Shown here: positions 1 through 6,105 of the stretch, in pieces | Numbering within the stretch: position 1 is the stretch's first letter | How the letters are laid out: the number at the start of each line of letters is the position of its first letter | DNA from: Tissierellia bacterium | GTDB lineage: Bacteria > Bacillota > Clostridia > Tissierellales > Sedimentibacteraceae | Length of the DNA: 16,109 nucleotides | Direction: 5' to 3' | Assembly: GCA_028700795.1 (NCBI GenBank) | Contig: JAQVRY010000001.1 | Span: forward strand, 1 to 16,109 | The notes under the pieces: generated by a model | Seen by the model: only the letters and a program-made list of their open reading frames with translations | Databases searched by the model: none | Told to the model about the DNA's origin: nothing | Position numbers and translations under genes: made by a program

Positions 1-27
1 ACATGCCATCAATACATATTTCATTGT

Positions 28-66
28 ATTATCATTTTAATATATTATGATAATTTGATGACAAAT
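28..66. repeat. Small inverted repeats in the leader of the leftward transcript
   Basis: Two short perfect inverted repeats lie downstream of the leftward promoter at 85-113. One is ATTATCAT (28-35) against ATGATAAT (47-54). The other is ATTTG (53-57) against CAAAT (62-66). They would fall in the 5' leader of that transcript, so they could be an operator or weak RNA hairpins. The region is very AT-rich and such repeats arise by chance, and no T-tract makes either a terminator. Confidence 0.25.
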
Positions 67-84
67 CTTTCAATTAATTAGAAC

Positions 85-113
85 ATTATAAACAAGTAAC
101 TGATTATTGTCAA
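85..113 (-). promoter_or_regulatory. Perfect-consensus sigma-A promoter reading off the left edge
   Basis: On the minus strand, TTGACA (113 down to 108) is followed by exactly 17 bases and then TATAAT (90 down to 85). Both hexamers and the spacing are full consensus. Transcription would start near 78 and run out of the window. It lies just after the dusB stop with no terminator between, so the next gene leftwards has its own strong promoter and may also receive read-through from the dusB operon. In many clostridia greA follows dusB, but no such coding sequence is visible here. Confidence 0.8.
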
Positions 114-134
114 GATTTTTGTTGATTTAAACTG

Positions 135-1127
135 TTAATCGTCATTTATGATATAAATATCAACGTAATTATCTAAAATCTTATACAATTCCTCTATACC
201 GGTAATCTTATTTATGCTGTTTCTAATTCGTGAAGAATTTTCCATGCCTTTTATATACCATGCCGCAAACTTACGCATTTCCAAAATTGCAATCTTTTCG
301 TTCAATTCATCTGTCAACAAACAAGCATGCCTTTTAATCATATTAATCTTATCAAATGGTGTAGGTATATAAAACTCAGTATCATTGTTTAAAATCCTGC
401 CTGTATTCATAATCAGCCATGGATTACCCAAGATACCTCTGCCTATCATTACTGCATCGCAATTTGTTTCTTCAATCATTTTAACTGCATCATAAGGACT
501 GTATATATCACCATTCCCTACAACAGGAATACTAACGCTTTTTTTCACTTCATTTATTATTCTATAATCTGCCTTACCTGAATAATACTGCTCTCTGGTT
601 CTTCCGTGAACAGTCACCATGTCTAACCCGTTAAACTCTAAATTCTTTGTAAATTCTACGGCATTTATAGAGTCGGTACTCCAGCCTGACCTGATTTTAG
701 CTGTAACAGGTTTGTTTGATACACGTTTTATCCTATTTATAATTTTACCGGCTAATTCAGGTTCTTTCATAAGAAAACAACCGTCTTTGTTTTTAACAAT
801 CTTTGGTGCAGGACAGCCCATATTAACATCTATAATATCTACATCGTTTTTGTTATTGATATATTTTTCAACAACGTATGACATTATATCCGGGTCGCTT
901 CCAAAAATTTGCATTGATACAGGTCTGTTTTTTTCATTTATCTTCATCAGCTCTTCTGTTTTTCTGTCTTGATAATATAGTCCTTTTGCACTAATCATTT
1001 CAGTATGTACAAGACCTGCTCCCATTTCTTTGCAAATAGTTCTGTATGTTATATCTGTTATGCCTGCCATAGGGGCAAGCACAACATTGGTATTTAATTC
1101 AATATTTCCTATCTTAAGTTTCTTCAT
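135..1127 (-). CDS. dusB: tRNA-dihydrouridine synthase B
   Basis: This is an FMN- and NADPH-dependent enzyme that reduces uridines in the D-loop of tRNA in the cytoplasm. The 330 residues match the usual family length. The TIM-barrel FMN-binding half shows APMAG at 18-22, the NMGCP motif with the likely catalytic Cys105, KIRSG at 144-148, VHGRTR at 173-178, GNGDI at 204-208 and IGRGILGNPW at 228-237. The helical tRNA-binding domain follows to the C-terminus. The ATG at 1127 overlaps the end of birA by 14 bases. The best Shine-Dalgarno-like run, GGGAGA (1142-1147), is 14 bases away, but an in-frame stop just upstream rules out an earlier start, so translation is probably coupled to birA. It is the last visible gene of the leftward operon, and no terminator is visible after it. 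Confidence 0.97.
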   Translation of the reverse strand: MKKLKIGNIELNTNVVLAPMAGITDITYRTICKEMGAGLVHTEMISAKGLYYQDRKTEELMKINEKNRPVSMQIFGSDPDIMSYVVEKYINNKNDVDIIDVNMGCPAPKIVKNKDGCFLMKEPELAGKIINRIKRVSNKPVTAKIRSGWSTDSINAVEFTKNLEFNGLDMVTVHGRTREQYYSGKADYRIINEVKKSVSIPVVGNGDIYSPYDAVKMIEETNCDAVMIGRGILGNPWLIMNTGRILNNDTEFYIPTPFDKINMIKRHACLLTDELNEKIAILEMRKFAAWYIKGMENSSRIRNSINKITGIEELYKILDNYVDIYIINDD

Positions 1128-1893
1128 ATTGTATTATTGTATCTCCCGGGCTTAAAAATTCTTCTTCACCTTTTTCATTGATTACGGCAAGCCATCCATC
1201 ACTGTCAATATTCTTAGCAACAACTTCTCTTACCTTTTTTCTGCCCCTCTTGATTACTCCAACTTCCTTATTATAAAACAGTAAGTTTTTATTATATATT
1301 TCAACGGAATGAAAAGCCTTTCCAGTATTAATCATTTCATCATAATGATATTCAATTTTGTTTAATATTGTTGCTATAAGAAGTTCTCTTTCTACATCTT
1401 CACCTTTCTCAAGCTTTACAGAAGTTGTTTTTAAATTTTTAATATTTTCTTCCATATTGACATTTATATTTAAAGATAATATTATGCCCGCTCCTTTGCC
1501 TATAATATCACTTTTTACAGATGCTATTTTATTATCATTTATTAAAATGTCGTTAGGCCATCTTATTCTGCAATCCAAGTTATATAGCTCCTCTATGGAG
1601 CTCAATATGGAAGAGCACCCAACCACATCTGTTATGGGCAGCAGATAATTATTATTTACAGATTTTAAAATAATACTTAAATAAATATTTTTATCAGGGA
1701 AACAAAACCATTCATTTCCGAATCTTGAGACGCATTCAGATTGGTTTTCGGATAATACAACTGTTCCGTCAGGACATGTAGCAAATACATTTTTAGCTTT
1801 TGCAAATGTTGAATTCAAATTGTCGTATTGTATAATTGACTGACCAATTATATTTGTATTTAAATAACTGCTGATGCTGTTTAAATCATACAT
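1114..1893 (-). CDS. birA: Divergent biotin-protein ligase (class I, no DNA-binding domain)
   Basis: This should join biotin, through biotinyl-AMP, to the lysine of biotin carboxyl carrier domains. At 259 residues it is a catalytic domain plus a small C-terminal SH3-like domain (about 205-259). It lacks the N-terminal helix-turn-helix of repressor-type BirA, so it should not act as a repressor. Family marks are ENQS at 49-52, RWPND at 111-115, Lys122, NINVN at 142-146 and the TSVKLE stretch near 157-162. The glycine-rich biotin/adenylate loop, normally GRGRRG, reads CVSRFG (54-59). The Arg equivalent to E. coli R118 is kept as Arg57, but the two first glycines are lost. K of KWPND is Arg111, and the Gly after the K183-equivalent lysine is Ser125. 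The start at 1893 is preceded by a G-run (GGGGGA, 1900-1905). It lies 19 bases after the aminotransferase. Identity as a BirA-fold ligase is good; full activity is less certain. Confidence 0.85.
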   Translation of the reverse strand: MYDLNSISSYLNTNIIGQSIIQYDNLNSTFAKAKNVFATCPDGTVVLSENQSECVSRFGNEWFCFPDKNIYLSIILKSVNNNYLLPITDVVGCSSILSSIEELYNLDCRIRWPNDILINDNKIASVKSDIIGKGAGIILSLNINVNMEENIKNLKTTSVKLEKGEDVERELLIATILNKIEYHYDEMINTGKAFHSVEIYNKNLLFYNKEVGVIKRGRKKVREVVAKNIDSDGWLAVINEKGEEEFLSPGDTIIQYEET

Positions 1894-1912
1894 TAAAATC
1901 CCCCAATTATTT

Positions 1913-2986
1913 TTATAAAATTGATAAAATATCTTCTATATTTAATAGAAGTTCCTTCACATCTTTTAGAGTTAAATCTGCCATGTGCGCAATTCTAAAT
2001 GTTTTTTCTTTTAAATTACCATAGCCGTTTGAAATGACAAAACCTCTTTTGCCCAATTCTTCGTTTAGTCCTTTGACGCTAATATTCTGAGTATTGTCCA
2101 CTGTGGTAAGCGTAACGGAAGCATATTTTTCATCAGCAAATAATGCAAAATTCCTTTTTGCCCAGCTTCTTGTGTATTCAGCCATAACTAAATGTCTGTC
2201 AAACCTGTTTTGAAGTCCTTCCTTCATTATTAGCTCCAATTGATAATTCAAAGCAAACATCAATGATAAATTTGGCGTTGACGGATACTGATAGTCCTTC
2301 TCTTTGATTGTATCATACAATTGTACTAAATCTAAGTAATATCCCCTGTTTTTAACATTTCTTGCTTTTTCCACAGCCCTCTCGGATATGGTGCACACAG
2401 AAAGTCCCGGAGGCAGCCCCAATGCTTTTTGCGAAGATGTTATACAGATATCTATTCCAAGTTTATCTGTCTCAATTTTTACTCCTCCGGCAGAGCTGAC
2501 TGCATCAACACAGAAAATTACATCCGGATATTTTTTTATAACCTTACTTATTTCATCAAGGGGATTCATCACTCCTGTTGACGTTTCATTGTGAGTTATT
2601 GTGACTAAATCATACTTGCCTGTTGACAATACCTCATCAACCATTTCAGGAGTAGTTATGCTGCCTAATTCAGATTGGAACAAATCAGCATTGACACCAT
2701 TAGAAACAGCCATTTCATGCCACCTGTCACCAAAGGAGCCTATTGAAAACATTGCAGCACTTTCTTTGGTACAGCATCGCACTGCAGCCTCCATCAGCCC
2801 TGTGCCTGAGGATGTTGATAATAATATTTCATTTTCCGTATAAAACAACTTTTTAAAATTGTTAGTAATATTCCTTTGTAGGTTAGATGCATCCTTGCTC
2901 CTATGACCAATCATAGGAGTTGCCATTTTACTTAGTACATCTTCCTTTACTTCTATGGGGCCTGGAATAAATAGTTTTTTATGCAT
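1913..2986 (-). CDS. Class V aminotransferase (alanine-glyoxylate / serine-pyruvate type)
   Basis: This is a PLP-dependent transaminase of fold type I, expected to move amino groups between small amino acids such as alanine or serine and glyoxylate or pyruvate. It has 357 residues, close to the usual length of about 360-390. The N-terminal IPGP (7-10) and GHRS (27-30) motifs are typical of this family. The HNETSTG stretch (132-138) and Asp161 (pairing with the pyridine nitrogen) precede SSQKAL (184-189), where Lys187 should bind PLP. The start is decided by AGGAGGAA about 4 bases upstream of the ATG at 2986. It is the first gene of the leftward operon, ahead of birA and dusB. In many anaerobes homologues sit beside serA and serve serine metabolism, but no serA is seen here, so the exact substrates remain open. 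Confidence 0.9.
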   Translation of the reverse strand: MHKKLFIPGPIEVKEDVLSKMATPMIGHRSKDASNLQRNITNNFKKLFYTENEILLSTSSGTGLMEAAVRCCTKESAAMFSIGSFGDRWHEMAVSNGVNADLFQSELGSITTPEMVDEVLSTGKYDLVTITHNETSTGVMNPLDEISKVIKKYPDVIFCVDAVSSAGGVKIETDKLGIDICITSSQKALGLPPGLSVCTISERAVEKARNVKNRGYYLDLVQLYDTIKEKDYQYPSTPNLSLMFALNYQLELIMKEGLQNRFDRHLVMAEYTRSWAKRNFALFADEKYASVTLTTVDNTQNISVKGLNEELGKRGFVISNGYGNLKEKTFRIAHMADLTLKDVKELLLNIEDILSIL

Positions 2987-3027
2987 AGCTTCCTCCTATT
3001 CAATGCAATAATCAATTTCTTTCTACA

Positions 3028-3056
3028 TTTATATAACTTTATTAATTTTATGTCAA
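3028..3056 (-). promoter_or_regulatory. Promoter of the aminotransferase-birA-dusB operon
   Basis: On the minus strand TTGACA (3056 to 3051) is followed by 17 bases and TATAAA (3033 to 3028). The -35 is perfect and the -10 matches 5 of 6 positions. The predicted start near 3021 gives a leader of about 35 bases before the aminotransferase ATG at 2986. Confidence 0.8.
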
Positions 3057-3075
3057 GCAATAATTTTATGTAATT

Positions 3076-3091
3076 ATTACGAAAACGTAAT
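3076..3091. promoter_or_regulatory. Palindrome between the two divergent promoters
   Basis: ATTACG (3076-3081), AAAA, then CGTAAT (3086-3091) is a perfect 6+4+6 inverted repeat. It sits 20 bases upstream of the leftward -35 and 32 bases upstream of the rightward -35. CG steps are rare in this AT-rich spacer, so two CGs placed symmetrically are notable. A dimeric regulator could bind here, but I do not recognise the motif as a known operator. Confidence 0.35.
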
Positions 3092-3123
3092 TGTTTATTG
3101 GTTGGAATGTTAACAGTTTGATA

Positions 3124-3152
3124 TTGACACGACTTGTGTATTAGTGTACTAT
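3124..3152 (+). promoter_or_regulatory. Promoter of the GntR-ABC operon
   Basis: TTGACA (3124-3129) is followed by 17 bases and TACTAT (3147-3152). The -35 is perfect and the -10 matches 4 of 6. The start would be near 3159, giving a leader of about 30 bases before the TTG start at 3190. The left arm of the inverted repeat at 3134-3175 fills most of the spacer and runs into the -10, so a bound repressor would block polymerase. Confidence 0.7.
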
Positions 3153-3175
3153 TTAACTATTATACTAATACACAA
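3134..3175. promoter_or_regulatory. Probable operator of the YtrA-type GntR regulator
   Basis: TTGTGTATTAGTGTA (3134-3148) and TATACTAATACACAA (3161-3175) are inverted copies matching at 14 of 15 positions around a 12-base spacer. The repeat overlaps the -10 element and the likely transcription start of the regulator's own operon, the usual arrangement for autoregulation. The inner part, AGTGTA-N12-TATACT, resembles the AGTGTA-N13-TACACT site that I recall for Bacillus subtilis YtrA. That comparison is from memory. Confidence 0.75.
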
Positions 3176-3189
3176 AAGAAGGTGATAAG

Positions 3190-3561
3190 TTGGATTTCAA
3201 CAACAATATACCAATATATTTGCAGGTAATAGAACGAATCAAGCAAGACATCGTTTCAGGAAAGCTTAAACCCGGAGATAAAATGCCGTCTTCAAGAGAG
3301 TATTCAAATGAATTGGGAATAAATTTCAATACTGTTGCACGAGTATACAAGGAGTTGGAAATGGAAGAAATAGTATTTACCAAAAGAGGTTTGGGAACAT
3401 TCATAACAGAGTCTGACAAACAAATCGAAAGTTTAAGATATACAATGGCTAAAAACCAGATTACTACATTCATAGAAGGAATGAAGCAATTAGGGTACAC
3501 CAAGGAAGATATGATTAGATTTATAGAAAAGGAAAATAACCATACAGAAAGGAATGAATAA
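3190..3561 (+). CDS. GntR-family transcriptional regulator, YtrA subfamily
   Basis: This is a small cytoplasmic DNA-binding protein of 123 residues, the YtrA length. The winged helix-turn-helix fills the N-terminal two thirds. It includes IYLQVIERIKQDIVSGKLKPG (9-29, read as the first helix and turn), PSSREYSNELGINFNTVARVYKELE (33-57, the recognition region) and the wing ending in GLGTF (67-71). A short helical tail (about 75-120) replaces the large effector domain of other GntR proteins and probably mediates dimerisation. The start is TTG at 3190, supported by AAGGTGAT five bases upstream region (3179-3186). It heads an operon with an ABC transporter and overlaps the next gene by 8 bases. 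It very likely represses its own operon through the inverted repeat at 3134-3175. The inducer is unknown; relatives respond to cell-wall-active peptides. Confidence 0.93.
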   Translation: MDFNNNIPIYLQVIERIKQDIVSGKLKPGDKMPSSREYSNELGINFNTVARVYKELEMEEIVFTKRGLGTFITESDKQIESLRYTMAKNQITTFIEGMKQLGYTKEDMIRFIEKENNHTERNE

Positions 3562-4261
3562 ATTGAGCCAATTAAAAATAACTGAGCTAACAAAAAAATA
3601 TTACAATAAAATTGCACTGAGAAATGTTACGCTGAACTTTGAACAGGGTAAAATCTACGGTCTGTTAGGACCGAACGGAAGCGGCAAAACTACACTTATG
3701 AAAGTTGTAGCAGGTCTTCATAAGCAGACAAGCGGCAATGTATTTATAAATGACGAGGAATTGTCCTACAAGACCAAGGCTTATGTTTCATACATGCCTA
3801 CAGAAAACTATCTATATGGCTCCTTTAAGGTAGTTGATATATTAAAATTTTATAAGGATATGTATGAAGATTTCAGGTATGATTATGCTGTAAGTCTTCT
3901 AAATGAAATAAAAGTAAATATGGGTAATAAGGTTTCCAATTTGTCATCAGGAGAAATCGGAAAGCTGAAAACTGTCATAGCATTGTCAAGGGATGCAGAA
4001 ATATATATGCTTGATGAACCTTTAAACGGTGTTGATGTTTTATCAAGAGATACAATAATGGATATAATTACAAAATCCCACAGCGAAAATAAAATAATTG
4101 TAATTTCAACACATTTAGTTAGTGAAATTGAAAAAATACTTGATACCGTTATTTTCTTGAATGAAGGTACGGTAGAAATTTTCGGTGATGCAGAAGAATT
4201 GAGACAAGAAAGGCAATTGTCAGTGGAAGGAATATATAAGGAGGTATTCAGAAATGCTTAA
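3554..4261 (+). CDS. ABC transporter ATP-binding protein (YtrB/BcrA-like)
   Basis: This is the nucleotide-binding subunit that powers the permease encoded next. The 235 residues are one ABC domain: Walker A GPNGSGKT (39-46), signature LSSGE (130-134, for LSGGQ), Walker B YMLDE (151-155) with catalytic Glu155, a D-loop at about 158-161 and the switch His187 in STHL. The usual Q-loop glutamine is not evident. The segment reads YMPTENYLYGSF (80-91), as often seen in the YtrB-type branch. The ATG at 3554 overlaps the regulator by 8 bases but lies directly against its AAAGGA. An in-frame TTG at 3563 has the same Shine-Dalgarno at 9 bases, so the true product may be 232 residues. It overlaps the permease gene by 8 bases, which suggests coupled translation. 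Confidence 0.93.
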   Translation: MNKLSQLKITELTKKYYNKIALRNVTLNFEQGKIYGLLGPNGSGKTTLMKVVAGLHKQTSGNVFINDEELSYKTKAYVSYMPTENYLYGSFKVVDILKFYKDMYEDFRYDYAVSLLNEIKVNMGNKVSNLSSGEIGKLKTVIALSRDAEIYMLDEPLNGVDVLSRDTIMDIITKSHSENKIIVISTHLVSEIEKILDTVIFLNEGTVEIFGDAEELRQERQLSVEGIYKEVFRNA

Positions 4262-5048
4262 TTTAATAAAGTATGAGTTTATAAGAAAGTATAGATTGGT
4301 TTTTATGATACTGATTACAATACTTGCATTGAATTTATTCTTACTCACAAGAGGTGTCGGGGGAAGTATGCTATTTCTTGTTTTATCACCAATAGTGTTA
4401 TATGTTTTTTACTTGGCAGACATTATAAGAATGTACAGCGATGACCTTAATAAAAAAACCGGCTACATGCTTTTCATGACACCTAACAGCGGATATAAAA
4501 TCATATCGTCAAAACTGTTGACTGCAATATTAGAAGGTTTTGGATTATTATTAATTTATTTCTTGTTTATTATAGTCAATAGTATTTACATTATTATATC
4601 AATAGGTGAAGTTGTTGATTTTCGTCGTATTTTAAGTTCAATTAACAACATACTTTCAGGCAGTCTGGGTTATAGTTTCAACTTAATATATTTATTTATA
4701 ACCTTATTTTCGATTCTGGTATTTATTATAGCTTTTATCACAACTGCGTACACTGCCATGACCATTAGAAAAAGTTTGTTTTCTGAAATTAAATTTGGAG
4801 GACTGATAAGCTTCATAATATTTTTATTAATTAACTGGATAACTACATATGTATCAAGCTGGTTGTACGGTTTATTAAGCAATATATCTCCATATTATGA
4901 ATCTATGGACATTATATTAAGCACTGGGAGGTTTAATCAGGAAACATTAATAATGATTTTACTCCCTATGATTTCTGTTGCAATTATTCAAACAATTACA
5001 TTGACCGGATTTTCAGGCTACCTTTTAGAAAAGAAAATAAATTTATAA
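4254..5048 (+). CDS. ABC-2-type transporter permease
   Basis: This is the membrane partner of the preceding ATPase. Its 264 residues hold about six hydrophobic segments, near 15-31, 39-57, 88-117, 144-169, 182-205 and 232-256. A short N-terminal cytoplasmic stretch (LIKYEFIRKYR) is typical of BcrB/YtrC-like permeases. A polar loop at 58-82 (YSDDLNKKTGYMLFMTP) is a conserved style of cytoplasmic coupling loop in this group. AAGGAGG (4238-4244) lies 9 bases before the ATG. The gene overlaps the ATPase by 8 bases and is followed 13 bases later by the lipoprotein. No substrate-specific feature is visible. Its context with a YtrA-type regulator suggests export of, or defence against, envelope-active compounds rather than nutrient uptake. 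Confidence 0.88.
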   Translation: MLNLIKYEFIRKYRLVFMILITILALNLFLLTRGVGGSMLFLVLSPIVLYVFYLADIIRMYSDDLNKKTGYMLFMTPNSGYKIISSKLLTAILEGFGLLLIYFLFIIVNSIYIIISIGEVVDFRRILSSINNILSGSLGYSFNLIYLFITLFSILVFIIAFITTAYTAMTIRKSLFSEIKFGGLISFIIFLLINWITTYVSSWLYGLLSNISPYYESMDIILSTGRFNQETLIMILLPMISVAIIQTITLTGFSGYLLEKKINL

Positions 5049-5061
5049 AAGAGGAGGAAAA

Positions 5062-5907
5062 ATGAGAAAAGTTATATGTTTATTGCTATTAATAATGGTT
5101 TTGTCCACAGGCTGCTCTTCATTATATAAAGTTGATGAAGACAAAGTAAAAGACGTTTCAGATATAATAACAGAAAAATTAATTAACACTGTTGGACAGG
5201 AAAAAGCTGAAAAAAAAGCATCTCACACAATTGCATCAACAGATAAAAACGCTTTTAGCCTGATAAGCTCTGTGGGAGATATAAGTATTATAACGCATCA
5301 ATCTGACGACACAATAATAAATATAAATATTAACTCAAAAGGAGGCTCAAAGGAAAAAGCTGAAGAAATAATTGAAAACTACACATACACACTCAATGCC
5401 GAAAATAATGTGATTAATGTGGATACTTCATTTGATGAGCCCTTAAGCGGCGTCAATCTGTCAGTTGACTTAATTATATATATCCCTTCTGCTATTGAGG
5501 ATATAAAAGTTTTAACAAATGTAGGCGATGTCCACCTTAGCGAAGTTTCAGGCAACATTCAAATAGACAACAATGTAGGTAAAATCTTTGTAGATAAATC
5601 AGAAGGTTTATATAATATAAAGGTTGATGTTGGTGAAATTATTCTTAAAGACTGCATAGCAATCAGGAATTCTGAATTTAAAACAAATACAGGAGAAATA
5701 GAAATTACCTTAAGGGACATATCAAAAGCAGTGAGCATTATAGCAGAAACAGGAGTAGGTAATATTGAAATGTCACTTGAAGGTGATGCAGGATACCATG
5801 CTACTATTAATGAATTCATGAAAAATGAAAGAATAGAAACAAAAAATGACCAAGGTACAAACATTAATCTAACCACAGGTGTTGGGGAAATAGATTTTAA
5901 TAACTAA
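5062..5907 (+). CDS. Beta-repeat surface lipoprotein (DUF4097-like)
   Basis: This is an exported, lipid-anchored protein of 281 residues. A short signal peptide (residues 1-17) ends in the lipobox LSTGC, making Cys18 the lipidated residue. A helical linker (about 25-60) is followed by a beta-rich domain built of short strands with recurring G-D/E-I/V turns: VGDI near 72, VGDV near 155, VGEI near 191, TGEI near 211, VGNI near 231 and VGEI close to the end. This spacing fits a right-handed beta-helix-like fold of the DUF4097 (putative adhesin) type. It is well served by GAGGAGG (5051-5057). As the last gene of the GntR-ABC operon, it is likely the extracytoplasmic partner of the permease or an envelope stress protein. 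That role is inferred from context; no ligand site is recognised. Confidence 0.8.
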   Translation: MRKVICLLLLIMVLSTGCSSLYKVDEDKVKDVSDIITEKLINTVGQEKAEKKASHTIASTDKNAFSLISSVGDISIITHQSDDTIINININSKGGSKEKAEEIIENYTYTLNAENNVINVDTSFDEPLSGVNLSVDLIIYIPSAIEDIKVLTNVGDVHLSEVSGNIQIDNNVGKIFVDKSEGLYNIKVDVGEIILKDCIAIRNSEFKTNTGEIEITLRDISKAVSIIAETGVGNIEMSLEGDAGYHATINEFMKNERIETKNDQGTNINLTTGVGEIDFNN

Positions 5908-5924
5908 TCAAATCTTTGACCAGA

Positions 5925-5950
5925 GACATTCCTTTTAGAATGTCCTTTTT
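5925..5950 (+). terminator. Intrinsic terminator of the GntR-ABC-lipoprotein operon
   Basis: GACATTC (5925-5931), a six-base loop, GAATGTC (5938-5944) and then CTTTTT (5945-5950) form a perfect 7-bp stem with a following T-run. It lies 17 bases after the lipoprotein stop and separates this operon from the glycogen operon. Confidence 0.88.
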
Positions 5951-6019
5951 CTGTTACTTTTTGTTTAAACTTGTCTGAATGTAGGTATAAAGTAACTAAT
6001 ACAAATAAATAAATAAACC

Positions 6020-6048
6020 TTTATGTATTTTCATTTTTATTGTATAAT
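6020..6048 (+). promoter_or_regulatory. Probable promoter of the glycogen operon
   Basis: A perfect TATAAT (6043-6048) lies 17 bases after TTTATG (6020-6025), a weak -35 matching 3 of 6. The start near 6055 gives a leader of about 50 bases before glgB. The weak -35 suggests dependence on an activator or modest basal expression. Upstream, GTTACTTT (5953-5960) and AAAGTAAC (5989-5996) form an 8-bp inverted repeat with a 28-base gap, of uncertain meaning. A second TATAAA (5986-5991) lacks a well-spaced -35. Confidence 0.6.
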
Positions 6049-6105
6049 TAATATATAGAAGATTACATTTACAGGTAGGAAAAAATAGTCTAAGGCGGAG
6101 CAATT

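Noticed and set aside
1..24. Possible start of a leftward gene at ATG 24-22 (M K Y V L M A C...)
   Set aside because: No Shine-Dalgarno lies upstream and only eight codons are visible. It matches no protein I know, so it may simply be leader RNA.
3076..3091. Palindrome as a CcpA (cre) site
   Set aside because: The TG...CA outer bases of cre are missing in either alignment of the central CG.
3165..3617. Open frame on the minus strand opposite the GntR regulator
   Set aside because: It is antisense to a well-supported gene, has no ribosome binding site, and its hydrophobic composition is what the reverse of AT-rich coding sequence yields.
5953..5996. GTTACTTT / AAAGTAAC inverted repeat as a second terminator or a riboswitch
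   Set aside because: The gap of 28 bases is too long for a terminator and no T-run follows. It lies upstream of the predicted glgB transcript start, so it cannot be a leader riboswitch. An operator role is possible but unsupported.
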